From SKVR01 sp964453995 (lineage in GTDB: Bacteria > Bacteroidota > Bacteroidia > Bacteroidales > UBA7960), in NCBI GenBank assembly GCA_964453995.1, contig CAYVQC010000002.1, forward strand, positions 56,955 to 120,954: a stretch of 64,000 nucleotides of DNA. Direction: 5' to 3'. Position 1 is the stretch's first letter, and each line of letters begins with the position of its first letter. Shown piece by piece: positions 51,823-62,500 of the stretch. The position numbers were made by a program, and so were the translations under genes. The notes beneath the pieces are model-generated. The model was not told the origin of the DNA. It ran no database searches and saw nothing but the letters and a program-made list of their open reading frames with translations.

Positions 51823-53781
51823 TTAATCAAGGTTGTATTTTTTGATTTTCTGGTAGAGAGCATTTCTGCTGATGCCCAGGGCACCTGCAACGCGTGTCAT
51901 ATTGCGGTTCAGTACCTTTATGGCATTGGCAATGGCCTGTTTTTCCATCTCCTCCAGCGTAATCAGGGGTAATACATCCTGCTTTTTCTCCTTTTGCGAT
52001 GCCTCATTCTCCTTCTCATCGGTATTGACGGATAATAATATCTTCTGGGTTCTGTAGGCTTCAGGATTCATGATCTCATCAGCCCATTCCAGTTTCCCGT
52101 CAAGGTTTACATATTTCTCAATGAAGTTTTCCAGTTCACGTACATTACCCGGCCATTCATAGTAAACCAGTTTTTTAAAAAGCTTATTGTCCATATCGGG
52201 CAACTGCTTTCTTAGTTTCACTGATTTGAGATTGAGGAAAAAATTGATCAGCATGGGGATATCTTCGCGCCTTTTACGCAAAGGTGGTATGTAAACAGGG
52301 ATTACACTAAGGCGGTAGTAAAGATCCTGGCGGAATTTTCCTTCTTTTACCTGCTCAAGAAGGTTGCGGTTGGTGGCGGCAATAATCCTGACATCTACAG
52401 GAATTACCTTATCTCCTCCAACCCTTGTTATGTTTCTTTCCTGCAGGGCCCTGAGCAGCTTAACCTGCATATCCAGGGGCATTTCACCGATCTCATCAAG
52501 AAACAGTGTCCCTCCGCTGGCTAACTCAAACTTACCCGGTTTCCCTCCTTTTTTGGCACTGGTAAAAGCCCCCTCGGTGTAGCCGAAGAGCTCACTTTCA
52601 ATCAAAGACTCCGGAATAGCCCCGCAATTGAGAGCCACAAATTCGCCTTCGCGTCTTGAACTGTAGTTATGAATAGATTGCGCCAGCACTTCTTTTCCGG
52701 TACCGCTCTCCCCCTGGATCAAAACAGTGCTGGGGCTGTCAGAAATATTGCGGCAATATTCGATGATCCGCTTCATCTCGTCGCTTTCCCCTATCAGGTC
52801 GTCAAAATTATAGCGGGCCTGCATACCGGTATATTTGTTTACCATTTTGTATACCCGCTTCATGTCGCGAATGGTAACTACGGTTCCGCTAATAGTACCA
52901 TCGCCATCGCGCAGAGGATATACATTGAGGTTAAGATTGTCGCGACTAGCCAGGTTAGCAGCCTGCACTTCCTCATCGATGATGATCTGCTCGTTTCTAA
53001 CCTTTTTCAGGTATTCGGGCCAGGAAGAGATAAATTCTTCCAGGTAATGATCTTCTACCTTGTCAATGGGGGTTCTGAGAAGCTTTGATGCAAGATTATT
53101 GGCGCGTCTTACTTTGCCCTCATTATCGGTTGCCAGCACACCAAACTCAAGCGTATTGAGAATTTGCGAAACAAAATGGTAGGCTTCTTTCTGGCGCATT
53201 TCGGAAAAAGAGCTCTTGATCTGGTATTCAATTGCTTTTGCTGAAGCTACAACAAGCCCAAGGATATGGGGATAAACCTTATCCAAATGCCCGCTGATAT
53301 TCAAACAACCGATCACATTTCCCCTTTCGCCGTGCAGGGGTGCTGCCGAACAACTCCAGTTGTGAAAGGCTTTTACATAATGTTCATGTCCTGTTACCTG
53401 TATAGGAGCGTTTTCGTCAATGGCGATGCTTATAGCGTTTGACCCTATGCTCTCTTCGCTCATAAAAGCTCCGTTTACCAGGCCGTAAGGTCTTGTCTCG
53501 CCCAGCAATGCTTCATCGCCGGCCAGCTCGAGGATACATCCTGTGCCATCGGTCAGGATAACGATAAAACCGCTATCGGCCACAAATTCGTGGAGCAGCA
53601 TAACAATAGGTCCGGCTATTTTGAGCAATCTTTTATTTTTTTTCAACCGGTTTTCCAGGTCAGCACCATGCAATACGATGGCAGGCTGCACTCTTTCGCG
53701 CTCCACCCCAAAATCCATACTTCGCTTGTGCGAAGCCCTGATTTTGTTGCGGTGTGCTGAACTGGTATCGAGGGTGATCAT
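51823..53781 (-). CDS. Sigma-54-dependent activator (AcoR-type GAF-PAS-AAA-Fis)
   Basis: This is a bacterial enhancer-binding protein that opens sigma-54 promoters. The 652-residue product has an AcoR-like GAF domain (about 55-190), a PAS domain (about 200-310), the AAA+ domain with Walker A GESGTGKE (357-364), the sigma-54 contact loop GAFTSA (404-409) and Walker B LFLDEIG (426-432), and a C-terminal Fis helix-turn-helix ending ALGISRNALYQKIKKYNLD. It has no receiver domain, so it should respond to a small molecule or partner. The nearest enhancer-like sites are the three palindromes at 51093-51151. Confidence 0.95.
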   Translation of the reverse strand: MITLDTSSAHRNKIRASHKRSMDFGVERERVQPAIVLHGADLENRLKKNKRLLKIAGPIVMLLHEFVADSGFIVILTDGTGCILELAGDEALLGETRPYGLVNGAFMSEESIGSNAISIAIDENAPIQVTGHEHYVKAFHNWSCSAAPLHGERGNVIGCLNISGHLDKVYPHILGLVVASAKAIEYQIKSSFSEMRQKEAYHFVSQILNTLEFGVLATDNEGKVRRANNLASKLLRTPIDKVEDHYLEEFISSWPEYLKKVRNEQIIIDEEVQAANLASRDNLNLNVYPLRDGDGTISGTVVTIRDMKRVYKMVNKYTGMQARYNFDDLIGESDEMKRIIEYCRNISDSPSTVLIQGESGTGKEVLAQSIHNYSSRREGEFVALNCGAIPESLIESELFGYTEGAFTSAKKGGKPGKFELASGGTLFLDEIGEMPLDMQVKLLRALQERNITRVGGDKVIPVDVRIIAATNRNLLEQVKEGKFRQDLYYRLSVIPVYIPPLRKRREDIPMLINFFLNLKSVKLRKQLPDMDNKLFKKLVYYEWPGNVRELENFIEKYVNLDGKLEWADEIMNPEAYRTQKILLSVNTDEKENEASQKEKKQDVLPLITLEEMEKQAIANAIKVLNRNMTRVAGALGISRNALYQKIKKYNLD

Positions 53782-53787
53782 AATAGG

Positions 53788-55464
53788 TCAGGCAGTAAGT
53801 TTTTTGTATTTGATTCTCCTGGGGCCGGTATCTCCCAGTCGTTTTTTACGGTTTTCTTCATATTCGGAGTAGGATCCTTCAAAGAATACCACTTCCGAAT
53901 TGCCTTCAAAAGCAATAATGTGGGTGGCTACCCTGTCGAGAAACCAGCGGTCGTGGGTAATGATTACGGCACATCCGGCAAAGTTCTCCAACCCCTCCTC
54001 CAGAGCCCGCAGGGTATTCACGTCAATGTCGTTGGTGGGCTCGTCGAGCAAAAGCACATTGGCTTCGCTCTTTAAAGTAAGGGCCAGGTGCAGGCGGTTC
54101 CTCTCACCACCGGAAAGGGTGCCACACTTTTTGCCCTGGTCAGCACCACTAAAATTGAAACGGCTAACATATGCTCTGCTGTTGATCTGGCGACCACTCA
54201 GGTTGATCAGTTCATTGCCTTCTGAAACCACTTCCCAAACGGTTTTTTCAGGATCAATATCGGTATGGGCCTGATCCACATAGCCCAGTTTAACTGTTTC
54301 TCCAATAATAAAGTCTCCTGAATCAGGATTTTCCTGCCCCATGATCATACGAAACAGGGTGGTTTTTCCTGCACCGTTAGGCCCTATAATCCCTACAATA
54401 CCTGCCGGTGGCAGGGCAAAAGAGAAGTTCTCAAATAGTATTTTGTCACCAAATGCCTTGCTGATACCATTGGCTTCCACCACCTGCGAGCCGAGTCGCG
54501 GTCCGTTGGGAATAAAGATCTCCAGGCGTTCTTCCTTTTGTTTTACATCTTCATTGAGCATTTTATCATAAGCGCTCAACCTGGCGCGCGATTTCGCCTG
54601 TCGTCCCTTGGGATTCATGCGCACCCACTCCAGCTCACGCTCAAGGGTTTTGCGCCGTTTGCTTTCAGATTTTTCTTCCTGGGCAAGGCGCCTGGTTTTC
54701 TGATCTAGCCAACTGCTGTAGTTTCCTTTCCAGGGAATACCTTCTCCCCTGTCAAGCTCAAGGATCCATCCGGCAACATTATCCAGAAAATAACGGTCGT
54801 GGGTGATGGCGATTACCGTTCCTTTGTATTGTTTCAGATGGATTTCCAGCCATTCCACTGATTCAGCATCAAGATGGTTGGTGGGCTCATCCAGCAGCAG
54901 TATGTCGGGTTCCTGCAGCAGAAGCCGGCACAGAGCAACCCGGCGGCGCTCACCACCACTCAGATGCTCTATTTTTTCATCAGGATCGGGACAGCGAAGT
55001 GCATCCATTGCACGCTCAAGACGGCTGTCCAGATCCCATCCGTTGTATTGTTCTATGAGGTCAGAAAGTTCTCCCTGTCGATCAATGAGTTTATTCATTT
55101 CCTCATCGCTCATGGGTTCTGTAAACTTCAGGTTTACCTCTTCATATTCTTTCATCACATCCACCACATTCTGAACCCCCTCTTCAACAATCTGCCTGAC
55201 GGTTTTGGTTTTGTCGAGGTAGGGCTCCTGGGCAAGATATCCTACAGAATAGCCCGGGGAAAATACAACCTCTCCCTGGAAGGATTTCTCCTCCCCGGCA
55301 ATGATTCGCATCAGGGTAGATTTCCCTGAACCGTTCAAACCTATAATGCCGATTTTGGCACCATAGAAAAAAGAAAGGTAAATATCCTTTAAAACCTGTT
55401 TGGAAGGGGGAAAGATCTTGCTAACCCCTACCATGGAAAAAATGATTTTTTTATCGTCGCTCAT
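53788..55464 (-). CDS. ettA: Energy-dependent translational throttle protein EttA (ABC-F)
   Basis: EttA is a soluble ABC-F ATPase that binds the ribosomal E site and gates elongation by energy state. The 558-residue product has two ABC domains: Walker A GLNGSGKST (42-50), signature LSGGERRRVALCRLLL, Walker B ILLLDEPTNHLD; then GPNGAGKTT, LSGGERNRLHLALTL and VLLLDEPTNDID. The linker (P-site tRNA interaction motif, about 240-310) is present. It has no membrane domain. A minus-strand TATCTTTG (55497-55504) gives a leader of about 25 nt. Confidence 0.96.
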   Translation of the reverse strand: MSDDKKIIFSMVGVSKIFPPSKQVLKDIYLSFFYGAKIGIIGLNGSGKSTLMRIIAGEEKSFQGEVVFSPGYSVGYLAQEPYLDKTKTVRQIVEEGVQNVVDVMKEYEEVNLKFTEPMSDEEMNKLIDRQGELSDLIEQYNGWDLDSRLERAMDALRCPDPDEKIEHLSGGERRRVALCRLLLQEPDILLLDEPTNHLDAESVEWLEIHLKQYKGTVIAITHDRYFLDNVAGWILELDRGEGIPWKGNYSSWLDQKTRRLAQEEKSESKRRKTLERELEWVRMNPKGRQAKSRARLSAYDKMLNEDVKQKEERLEIFIPNGPRLGSQVVEANGISKAFGDKILFENFSFALPPAGIVGIIGPNGAGKTTLFRMIMGQENPDSGDFIIGETVKLGYVDQAHTDIDPEKTVWEVVSEGNELINLSGRQINSRAYVSRFNFSGADQGKKCGTLSGGERNRLHLALTLKSEANVLLLDEPTNDIDVNTLRALEEGLENFAGCAVIITHDRWFLDRVATHIIAFEGNSEVVFFEGSYSEYEENRKKRLGDTGPRRIKYKKLTA

Positions 55465-55496
55465 ATAATTCTCAGTAAAGTATTGAAATTTTGGTG

Positions 55497-55504
55497 CAAA
55501 GATA
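55497..55504 (-). promoter_or_regulatory. -7 element of ettA promoter
   Basis: The minus strand reads TATCTTTG, an exact TAnnTTTG match, 33 bp upstream of the ettA start. CTTG lies 18 bp further upstream as a possible -33 element. Confidence 0.5.
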
Positions 55505-55734
55505 CATATTTAGTGTAAGGTACAAGGGGATTTCCCTTGAGGAAGAAAGGCAAACTCCCGGGTACCTTTTGTTAAAGAAAAACATTCACAATCAACCGGT
55601 AGGAAGTTTTTGACAGGGCCAATATGAACAAGCAAAAAGAGAGGATGAGATGGTCCAGGATGGTAACAAAACCACATGATTCTGGATACGAAAAACGGAT
55701 CATCATTACTCGTGTTAAAAAAAATAACAGCATT

Positions 55735-55742
55735 TACTTTTG
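55735..55742 (+). promoter_or_regulatory. -7 element of the YwqK-like gene
   Basis: TACTTTTG matches TAnnTTTG exactly and predicts a start near 55749, about 40 nt ahead of the ATG at 55790. It lies inside the longer ORF, so the long form (from 55676) is unlikely. Confidence 0.45.
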
Positions 55743-55789
55743 TTGCCTATCTTTACCCATCCAAAATTACTTCATTCAATTTACAGGAC

Positions 55790-56551
55790 ATGAAAAGAAA
55801 CAAAAACTGGTTTTTTCTCAGAAATATTACCTGGATATTTCTTTTGGCCGCCGCTTGTAATACAATACCTGACGCCGGTAAGATGCCTGAAGACCCCTAC
55901 AACGGAGTACGAAAAAGCTATAGAAAGGATGGTACACTCATTTCAAGTGTAACCTACAAAGACAGTATCAGGCATGGTTTGGCCAGAAACTATTACCGGG
56001 ATGGCACCGTAAAACTTGAATTGCATTATGAAAATGGCAAAAAGCATGGGGAGGCCGTTACTTATTACGAAAATGGTGATGTTTACCAGGTTACACCGTA
56101 TATAAATGGCAGCAGGGAAGGCATACAAAAAAAGTATTATTCGGGCAATATACTTATGGCAGAGATTCCTTTTAAGGACAACAAACAGGTACCCGGGTTG
56201 AAAGAATATTCAAAAAAAGGGAAGCTTCTGACAAAAGATGACAGAATTGTTTTCAGGCTGGCAGACAAGACAGCCTTCGAAAATAAATTTGAATTGCACA
56301 TGCAAATGTCTGACAAATCGCGTCATACCCGTTTTTCCCGAGAGATGATCGACGATCAGGGCGATCTGATATTTATCATTGACCTGGAAACAGAAGGAGG
56401 AAAAGCCATGCAGGAATTCTATGTTCGCCCCGGACAATCGCTAATGGAGAAGATTCATATTGTGGCAACCCGAAAGACCCGCCTTGGCAATACAGAGATC
56501 TTTAAAGGGCAGTATAACCTCGCTATAGAAAACACCAAAAGATTCAACTAA
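55790..56551 (+). CDS. YwqK/MORN-repeat lipoprotein
   Basis: The 254-residue product starts at ATG 55790 with a lipoprotein signal (IFLLAAACNT, Cys23). MORN-like repeats run from about residue 35 to 150, each with YxxGxxxGxxxxYYxxG, e.g. YRDGTVKLELHYENGKKHGEAVTYYENGD. The C-terminal third (150-254) is a distinct strand-rich domain. YwqK family members have been called antitoxins by annotation, but nothing here supports a toxin partner. The neighbours are ettA (divergent) and a transglutaminase-like gene (convergent). Confidence 0.82.
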   Translation: MKRNKNWFFLRNITWIFLLAAACNTIPDAGKMPEDPYNGVRKSYRKDGTLISSVTYKDSIRHGLARNYYRDGTVKLELHYENGKKHGEAVTYYENGDVYQVTPYINGSREGIQKKYYSGNILMAEIPFKDNKQVPGLKEYSKKGKLLTKDDRIVFRLADKTAFENKFELHMQMSDKSRHTRFSREMIDDQGDLIFIIDLETEGGKAMQEFYVRPGQSLMEKIHIVATRKTRLGNTEIFKGQYNLAIENTKRFN

Positions 56552-56569
56552 TCCTGTTTTTCCTGCAGA

Positions 56570-58135
56570 TCAACGCAGGGCCATGAGTTTACTTTTGAGT
56601 TCCGCACTCTCCGGTGCATATTCGAGGCCACTCAGCACTACTTCTTTCGCCTTGGAAATACGGTTATACCTGAAATAGTACAATGCCGCCCTGGAATAAA
56701 CCTCTTCCAGGTACCTGATGATATCTCTGGAGTCTACATCCTCGGGGGCAAATTTCAACTCAAACTCTGATCTGTAGTTTTCAGCCAAATCAAATTTTTC
56801 CAAAACATAGCAATGATTGATCAGGCTTAGCATAGCGCCCTGGTATAGCATCTGAAATCTTTTGCTGTGTGCCAGCCCGGGGTATTTATTGGCAATAGAT
56901 TTTATCAACTGGTAACTTTCTTCTCTACCACTCTCTGTGGTTACTTTCCAGGTAAGAATGTCGAGAAACATGAGATTAATATGCGGATCATAAGGCTTAA
57001 TGCTATAAGCGATTTCCAGGATATCCAGCGCTTCATCATACCTTACTTCATTGATCCGTTTCAAAGATTTATTATAGTAATAAGTAAATTTTACCTCTTC
57101 AAGAATCTCCTCCCTGGTAATGTTAAGATTGATCCAATTGTAAATAGAATCCATTAGAGGTTCATTGCCTTCATTCATGGCTTTGCTCAGAAAAGATACG
57201 CCCTGCCGGGTAATGGCATCGGGTGGGATACCAAAAGGGATGAACTTTTCCAAATCTCCCAGTATCCTGTATGTATAAGGTGCTTTGTGATCTGCCCGGT
57301 CAAGAGTTTCTGTAGCGGTCATTAACAACAGGCCTGTTGTAATGCGGTTGGGATACATAAAGGAAGCCTTTTTGTACAATTCGTAGGCATCTTCGTAGAG
57401 CATTTCATCAGAACGCTGCAATGCCTCATTGTAATACATTGTGCCAATAAGTTGGTGCAGGGAGGGGTTATCTTCGGAAAGATACACTTCACTAAAAACC
57501 CGGTCAATGCCTTTACGGTTTACGTCTTCCTGGGTTACTACTTTCATTTCAACCAACGACTGCACAGCAGTTAGTTTTTCCCGCTGGTTGTAAGATTGCA
57601 TGGCTCCCCGAAGTGGGTTGGTGGTTTCTACCACAATACTCTCTTGCTGCGGATATGCCAGCAGGTAAACATGATCGGTGAGAAGAATGATATCGTAGGG
57701 AATGGAATAATAATCAAAGGCCATTGCAAACAATGCAGAGGCTGTTACGCAGTTGAACTCCCCATGGGTGAAGATCTTACTGAATAATGGGGCTTTGGTG
57801 TACAGTTGAAAATATTCATCGTGGATTTCACTGAAAATGAAACTGATCTGCTTTTCTGGTTTACGCCGGAAACGACGGTTTTCTTTTAACTTGTCAAGGA
57901 ATCCGTAAAAACGGGTTTTGTATTGCTGGTAATCTTGTGTTGTTATATCACTGTCCGTAGCCAATGCATTTTTCATGTAGTGACAACTCACGCCCCCGGC
58001 AAGGCATTGAAAGGCATCTTCTTCAAAAGCGGAATGAAACATCAACTCCTGGGAAGAGTATAGTGAAAGGCTGTCTTTTTGGGCAGAAACCGGAAAAAAG
58101 AAAAGCAATGCAACGGCAAAGATTACGATCTTCAT
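56570..58135 (-). CDS. Secreted transglutaminase-like protein with TPR repeats
   Basis: I place the start at ATG 58135 (521 residues), which gives a signal peptide (MKIVIFAVALLFFFPVSAQ). A papain/transglutaminase-like core is suggested by GEFNCVTASALFAMAFDYYSIPYDI with Cys129, and the TDHVYLLA segment with His155; an Asp or Asn third residue is not clear. After about residue 210 the sequence is all-helical with TPR-like units (e.g. YNEALQRSDEMLYEDAYELYKKASFMYPN). The substrate is unknown. It sits between the MORN lipoprotein (convergent, 18 bp) and the efflux operon. Confidence 0.7.
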   Translation of the reverse strand: MKIVIFAVALLFFFPVSAQKDSLSLYSSQELMFHSAFEEDAFQCLAGGVSCHYMKNALATDSDITTQDYQQYKTRFYGFLDKLKENRRFRRKPEKQISFIFSEIHDEYFQLYTKAPLFSKIFTHGEFNCVTASALFAMAFDYYSIPYDIILLTDHVYLLAYPQQESIVVETTNPLRGAMQSYNQREKLTAVQSLVEMKVVTQEDVNRKGIDRVFSEVYLSEDNPSLHQLIGTMYYNEALQRSDEMLYEDAYELYKKASFMYPNRITTGLLLMTATETLDRADHKAPYTYRILGDLEKFIPFGIPPDAITRQGVSFLSKAMNEGNEPLMDSIYNWINLNITREEILEEVKFTYYYNKSLKRINEVRYDEALDILEIAYSIKPYDPHINLMFLDILTWKVTTESGREESYQLIKSIANKYPGLAHSKRFQMLYQGAMLSLINHCYVLEKFDLAENYRSEFELKFAPEDVDSRDIIRYLEEVYSRAALYYFRYNRISKAKEVVLSGLEYAPESAELKSKLMALR

Positions 58136-58208
58136 GGCAACACTAGATTTGAACATTGCAATTTACACAAATCTTTGTTTTACACCAAGGTCCGGGTGGA
58201 TTTTCCCA

Positions 58209-59534
58209 TCAGATTACATCCAGAATCCTGCCCGATATTTGCAGCAAACTAATTTCAGCCATTTTTGCCTGGTATTGTATGGAGAGAAGACGTTCTTCGG
58301 CTTCCAGCAGGTCTTTCTGCACTTCACGCAGCTCAAATCCAGACAAAGCACCCAACCGGTAACGATCAAAGGCAATGTCGAGGTTTTCCCTGGCCACTTC
58401 AAGGTTTTGGGTTTCCAGGCTCAGCAGTCTGATATTGTTGGTGTATGTGTTGAATATGATAAGCAGATTGGCTGTAACTTCCTGCTGAACCTGTTCAAGG
58501 GTTAGCTCCTGGTTTTCCACCTCAATAAGTGCGTTGTTTTTACGTCGTTGCTGATTCTTACCGTCATACAGGTTGATCCCAACGGTAATACCGTGGCTTA
58601 AACCTATAGTTTGCTGATTTTTCAGGGTTCCGCTTTGAAACGTATTGTAGGTATAGCCATATCCGGCATTAAAATTCACATAGGGATATTTCAGTGCATT
58701 CACCAGCCTGAGATCCTGCTGGGAAATGGTCAGACTCTGCCGTGCCAGTACCATAGCGCCATTTTGCTGTAAAACCTGAGTATAAAGCTCATCATAGGTA
58801 AGATCGGTATTGATCCTGATTAAGGTATCGATGGGTAAAAATGCTTCAGCAAGATCCGGCAGGGCCATTACTTCACCCAAACGTATCTGTGCCGCACTTA
58901 ATACTTCATATTGCCTTTCCAGGCGCGAACTGTCAGCATTAAGGTTTACCCGGGCCTGCAGCAATCTTACCTTCGATCCGGAACCCAGCAAAAAGTGCTC
59001 CTCCTCAATACGCACACGCTCACGCGACAGATCAACAGAATACTGCAGGTTGTTAAACAATTGCCTCTGCTGCACATAAAAATAGTATTCTGAAGCAAAC
59101 TGTGCCACAAGATTTTCCAGGGTTATCCGGGTGGAAACCTCAGCAGCGCTTTTGAGTTCCTCCAACCGACGGTATCTGATACGTCCTCGCCAACCATCAA
59201 AAATCATCCAATTGGCCTGTAAACCTGCATTGGTATTGGTATTGAATATGTTACTAAGATTATTCCTGCCGCCATCACGCAACACCTGCTCTGTATTGTT
59301 GAGATTGCCGGCGTAAGAAGCCCTCAGGTCGATAACAGGTAACAACCCTGCATTGCCCCTGGTAAAATTATTACCGGCTATCGTTTGCTGGTTACGGGCA
59401 ATGCGGAGTGAATAATTTTGCTCAAGGGCGATGCCGATACCTTCCTCCAGGCTTATCAATTGCTGGGAACTTACCGGTTGTAAACCCAACAGCAACAAGC
59501 ATAAATTAAATAACAGCAGGTTTATTTTTTTCAT
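58209..59534 (-). CDS. TolC-family outer-membrane efflux channel
   Basis: TolC-type proteins form the outer-membrane duct of tripartite pumps. I place the start at ATG 59534 (441 residues) for its signal peptide (MKKINLLLFNLCLLLLGLQPVSSQ); the longer ORF adds 17 residues. Two repeats of long helices with ASYAGNLNN- and YPYVNFNAGYGYTYNTF-type strands fit the OEP fold. Its start overlaps the 3' end of the RND gene by 29 bp, so it is translationally coupled and the last gene of the operon. Confidence 0.92.
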   Translation of the reverse strand: MKKINLLLFNLCLLLLGLQPVSSQQLISLEEGIGIALEQNYSLRIARNQQTIAGNNFTRGNAGLLPVIDLRASYAGNLNNTEQVLRDGGRNNLSNIFNTNTNAGLQANWMIFDGWRGRIRYRRLEELKSAAEVSTRITLENLVAQFASEYYFYVQQRQLFNNLQYSVDLSRERVRIEEEHFLLGSGSKVRLLQARVNLNADSSRLERQYEVLSAAQIRLGEVMALPDLAEAFLPIDTLIRINTDLTYDELYTQVLQQNGAMVLARQSLTISQQDLRLVNALKYPYVNFNAGYGYTYNTFQSGTLKNQQTIGLSHGITVGINLYDGKNQQRRKNNALIEVENQELTLEQVQQEVTANLLIIFNTYTNNIRLLSLETQNLEVARENLDIAFDRYRLGALSGFELREVQKDLLEAEERLLSIQYQAKMAEISLLQISGRILDVI

Positions 59535-62500
59535 CTTCAATATTCTTTTTTGAACTGGAAACATAAGAATACACAGCGGGAACAATATAAAGGGTGAGGA
59601 AGGTGGAAATGATCAAACCACCAATAACAGCAACCCCCATAGCAACACGGCTTTGAGCGCCCTCTCCGATACCCAGGGTAAGGGGTAAAACACCAAGAAT
59701 GGTAGAAAGACTGGTCATGAGAATGGGGCGAAAACGTGCCGCTGCCGCAAACCTGATGGCTTCCAGTTTATCAATACCTTTTTGCTTGCGCTGATTGGCA
59801 AACTCTACCATCAGGATCCCATTTTTAGAAACCAGGCCAATGAGCATAATTATACCGATCTGGCTGAAAATATTCATAGTGACATCAAAATACCACATAA
59901 AGAACAATGCTCCGGTAATGGCCAGGGGCACAGTCATCATCACAATCAGCGGATCGCGGAAACTTTCAAACTGACCGGCTAGCACCAGGAAGATCAGGAT
60001 CAATGCCAGCAGGAAAGCGTACATCAAACTGGATGCACTTTCCTGGAAGTCGCGCGAATCACCAGCAAGGGCTGTTCTAAATGTTTCATCAAGCACTTCA
60101 TCAGAGATACGGTTCATTTCTTCAATACCCTGTCCTATGGTATTGCCCGGCGCAAGACCCGAAGAAACAGTAGCCGATACAAACCTGTTGTACCTGAATA
60201 ATTGTGGAGGTGCAATCTGCTCTTCCAGGCTCACCAGGTTATCAAGCTGGATCATATCGCCGTGATTGTTTCTTACATACAACGATCGTAGGTCGAGGGG
60301 TTGGTTGCGATCTTCGCGGGCAAGTTCACCCAGTATCTGGTACTGCTTACCATTCATAAAGAAATAACCAAACCTTTGACCCGATAACGCCAGCTGAAGG
60401 GTGGTAGCTATGTTTTGTGTGGAAACTCCCATCAGGTTGGCTTTATCGCGATTGATACTGACCTGCAACTCAGGTCGCGTAAAGCGAAGGTTTACATTTG
60501 CCATCTGCAAGGCAGGACTTTCATCCACTTTTTCCATAAACTCCGGAAGAACCTGCCTGAGTTTATCAATATTCTGTGCCTGCAAAACATACTGTACCGG
60601 CATGCCCGATCTTCTTCCGCCAAATGTTGATTGCTGGGTAACAAAAGCCCTGGCGCGGGTCATGGTACTCACCCTGGCAGAAAGATAATCGGCTATTTCC
60701 TGCTGGCTGCGGTCTCGTTCTGAAGGAGGAACAAGAATTACATGTACATTGGCCCAGGAACCGAAAACCATATAGATTACTCCTTCTACCTCCGGCACTT
60801 CATCCATCACCATTTCTGCCACTTCAAAAATATAATCGCGGGTAAACTCATAGGTTGATCCCTCAGGAGTTTGGGCACTAATGCTGATCCGTGAGCGATC
60901 TTCCAGAGGTGCCATTTCAGAGGGTATGTTACTATAAAGCAGCACTATAAGGCCAAGGGTTACCAGCAATACAGGGAAAACCAGCCAACGCCGCAAAAGA
61001 AATTTCTCCAGGGACTTTTTATAACTGTTGTTGAGACTGGTAAATATCACCTCAGATCTTTTGTAAAGAGTACCACGCCGGGTTCTTTGTTTCAGGATCT
61101 TGGTGGACAACATGGGGGTAAAAGTGAGGGCCACAAAGGAACTGATGGCCACTGCCCCGGCAATTACCACACTAAATTCCCTGAAAAGTCTTCCGGTTTG
61201 CCCCTCCAGAAATACTATGGGAATAAACACGGCAATCAGGGTAATAGTGGTGGCTATGATGGCAAAGAAAATCTCACGGGCACCTTCCAAACCGGCCTGT
61301 CGTGGTGTCATTCCCTGCTCTATTTTCACGTAGATATTCTCCATCATAACAATAGCATCGTCTACCACAAGCCCAATGGCAAGTACGATGGCCAGCAGGG
61401 TAAGGACATTGATAGTAAAACCGGCAATGTACATAATGAAAAACGCCCCGATGAGTGAAACAGGAATTACCAGGATGGGAATCAGGGTGGTTCTCCAGTC
61501 GCGCAGAAAGAGGAAAATAATAACGGCCACCAGCAAGAAGGCTATGAAGATTGTATTGCGCACTTCAGTAATGGAAGAACGGATGTAATCCGTGTTGTCA
61601 AAACCTACCTGGTAGAAGATGTCTTCGGGCAGGTCTCTTTTAATATGCTCCAGCCGGCGGTAAACCTCATCGGCAATTTCAATATGATTGCTTCCGGGTT
61701 GAGGAATAATAGCAACGCCGAGCATGGGAATGCGGTCGCGCATGAGGATGCTGCGAAGATCTTCCGAGCCCAGTTCGGCCCTGCCGATATCCATGAATCT
61801 CACCACCTGGTCGTCTTCCTGCCTGATAATAAGATTATTGAATTCATCTGGATTTGTAAGCAACCCCTGGGTACGGATGGTAAGCTCAGTAGTATTACCT
61901 TCAATGCTTCCCGAAGGCAGCTCAATGTTTTCGCGGCTTATGGCATTGCGCACATCCAGTGGAGTAAGACCATACCCTGCCAGTTTTGCCGGATCCATCC
62001 AAAGGCGCATACTCCAGCGACGCTGACCCCAAATAGGCACAGAACTGACTCCATCAATGGTTTGTAAGCGTTCGCGGAAGGTAAGTTCCGCATACTCGGA
62101 AAGCTCCATGAGTGAGCGCCTGTCGCTTTGTATATTGATAAACATAATGGGTGAGGCATCGGCATCGGCCTTGGAAACCACCGGTGGATCCACATCGCGT
62201 GGCAACCGGCGCTGGGCCTGTGCCACCTTGTCGCGCACATCATTGGCGGCAGTTTCCATATCTACGCTCAGCTCGAACTCAATGGTAATGCGGCTGCTGC
62301 CCTGGCGGCTCACACTGGTTATGGAACGGATACCTGGTACCGCATTAATAGCCTGCTCAAGAGGTTCGGTAATCTGGGCATCAATCACATCAGAATTGGC
62401 TCCCGGATAGGAAGTACTTACCGAAATGATCGGTGGATCAACACTGGGAAACTCCCGTACTCCCAAAAACGTCATCCCAATAAGGCCAAAAAGCAGGATG

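Noticed and set aside
55790..56551. Toxin-antitoxin system suggested by the YwqK name
   Set aside because: No toxin-like partner adjoins it, and the product is a lipoprotein, not a cytoplasmic antitoxin.
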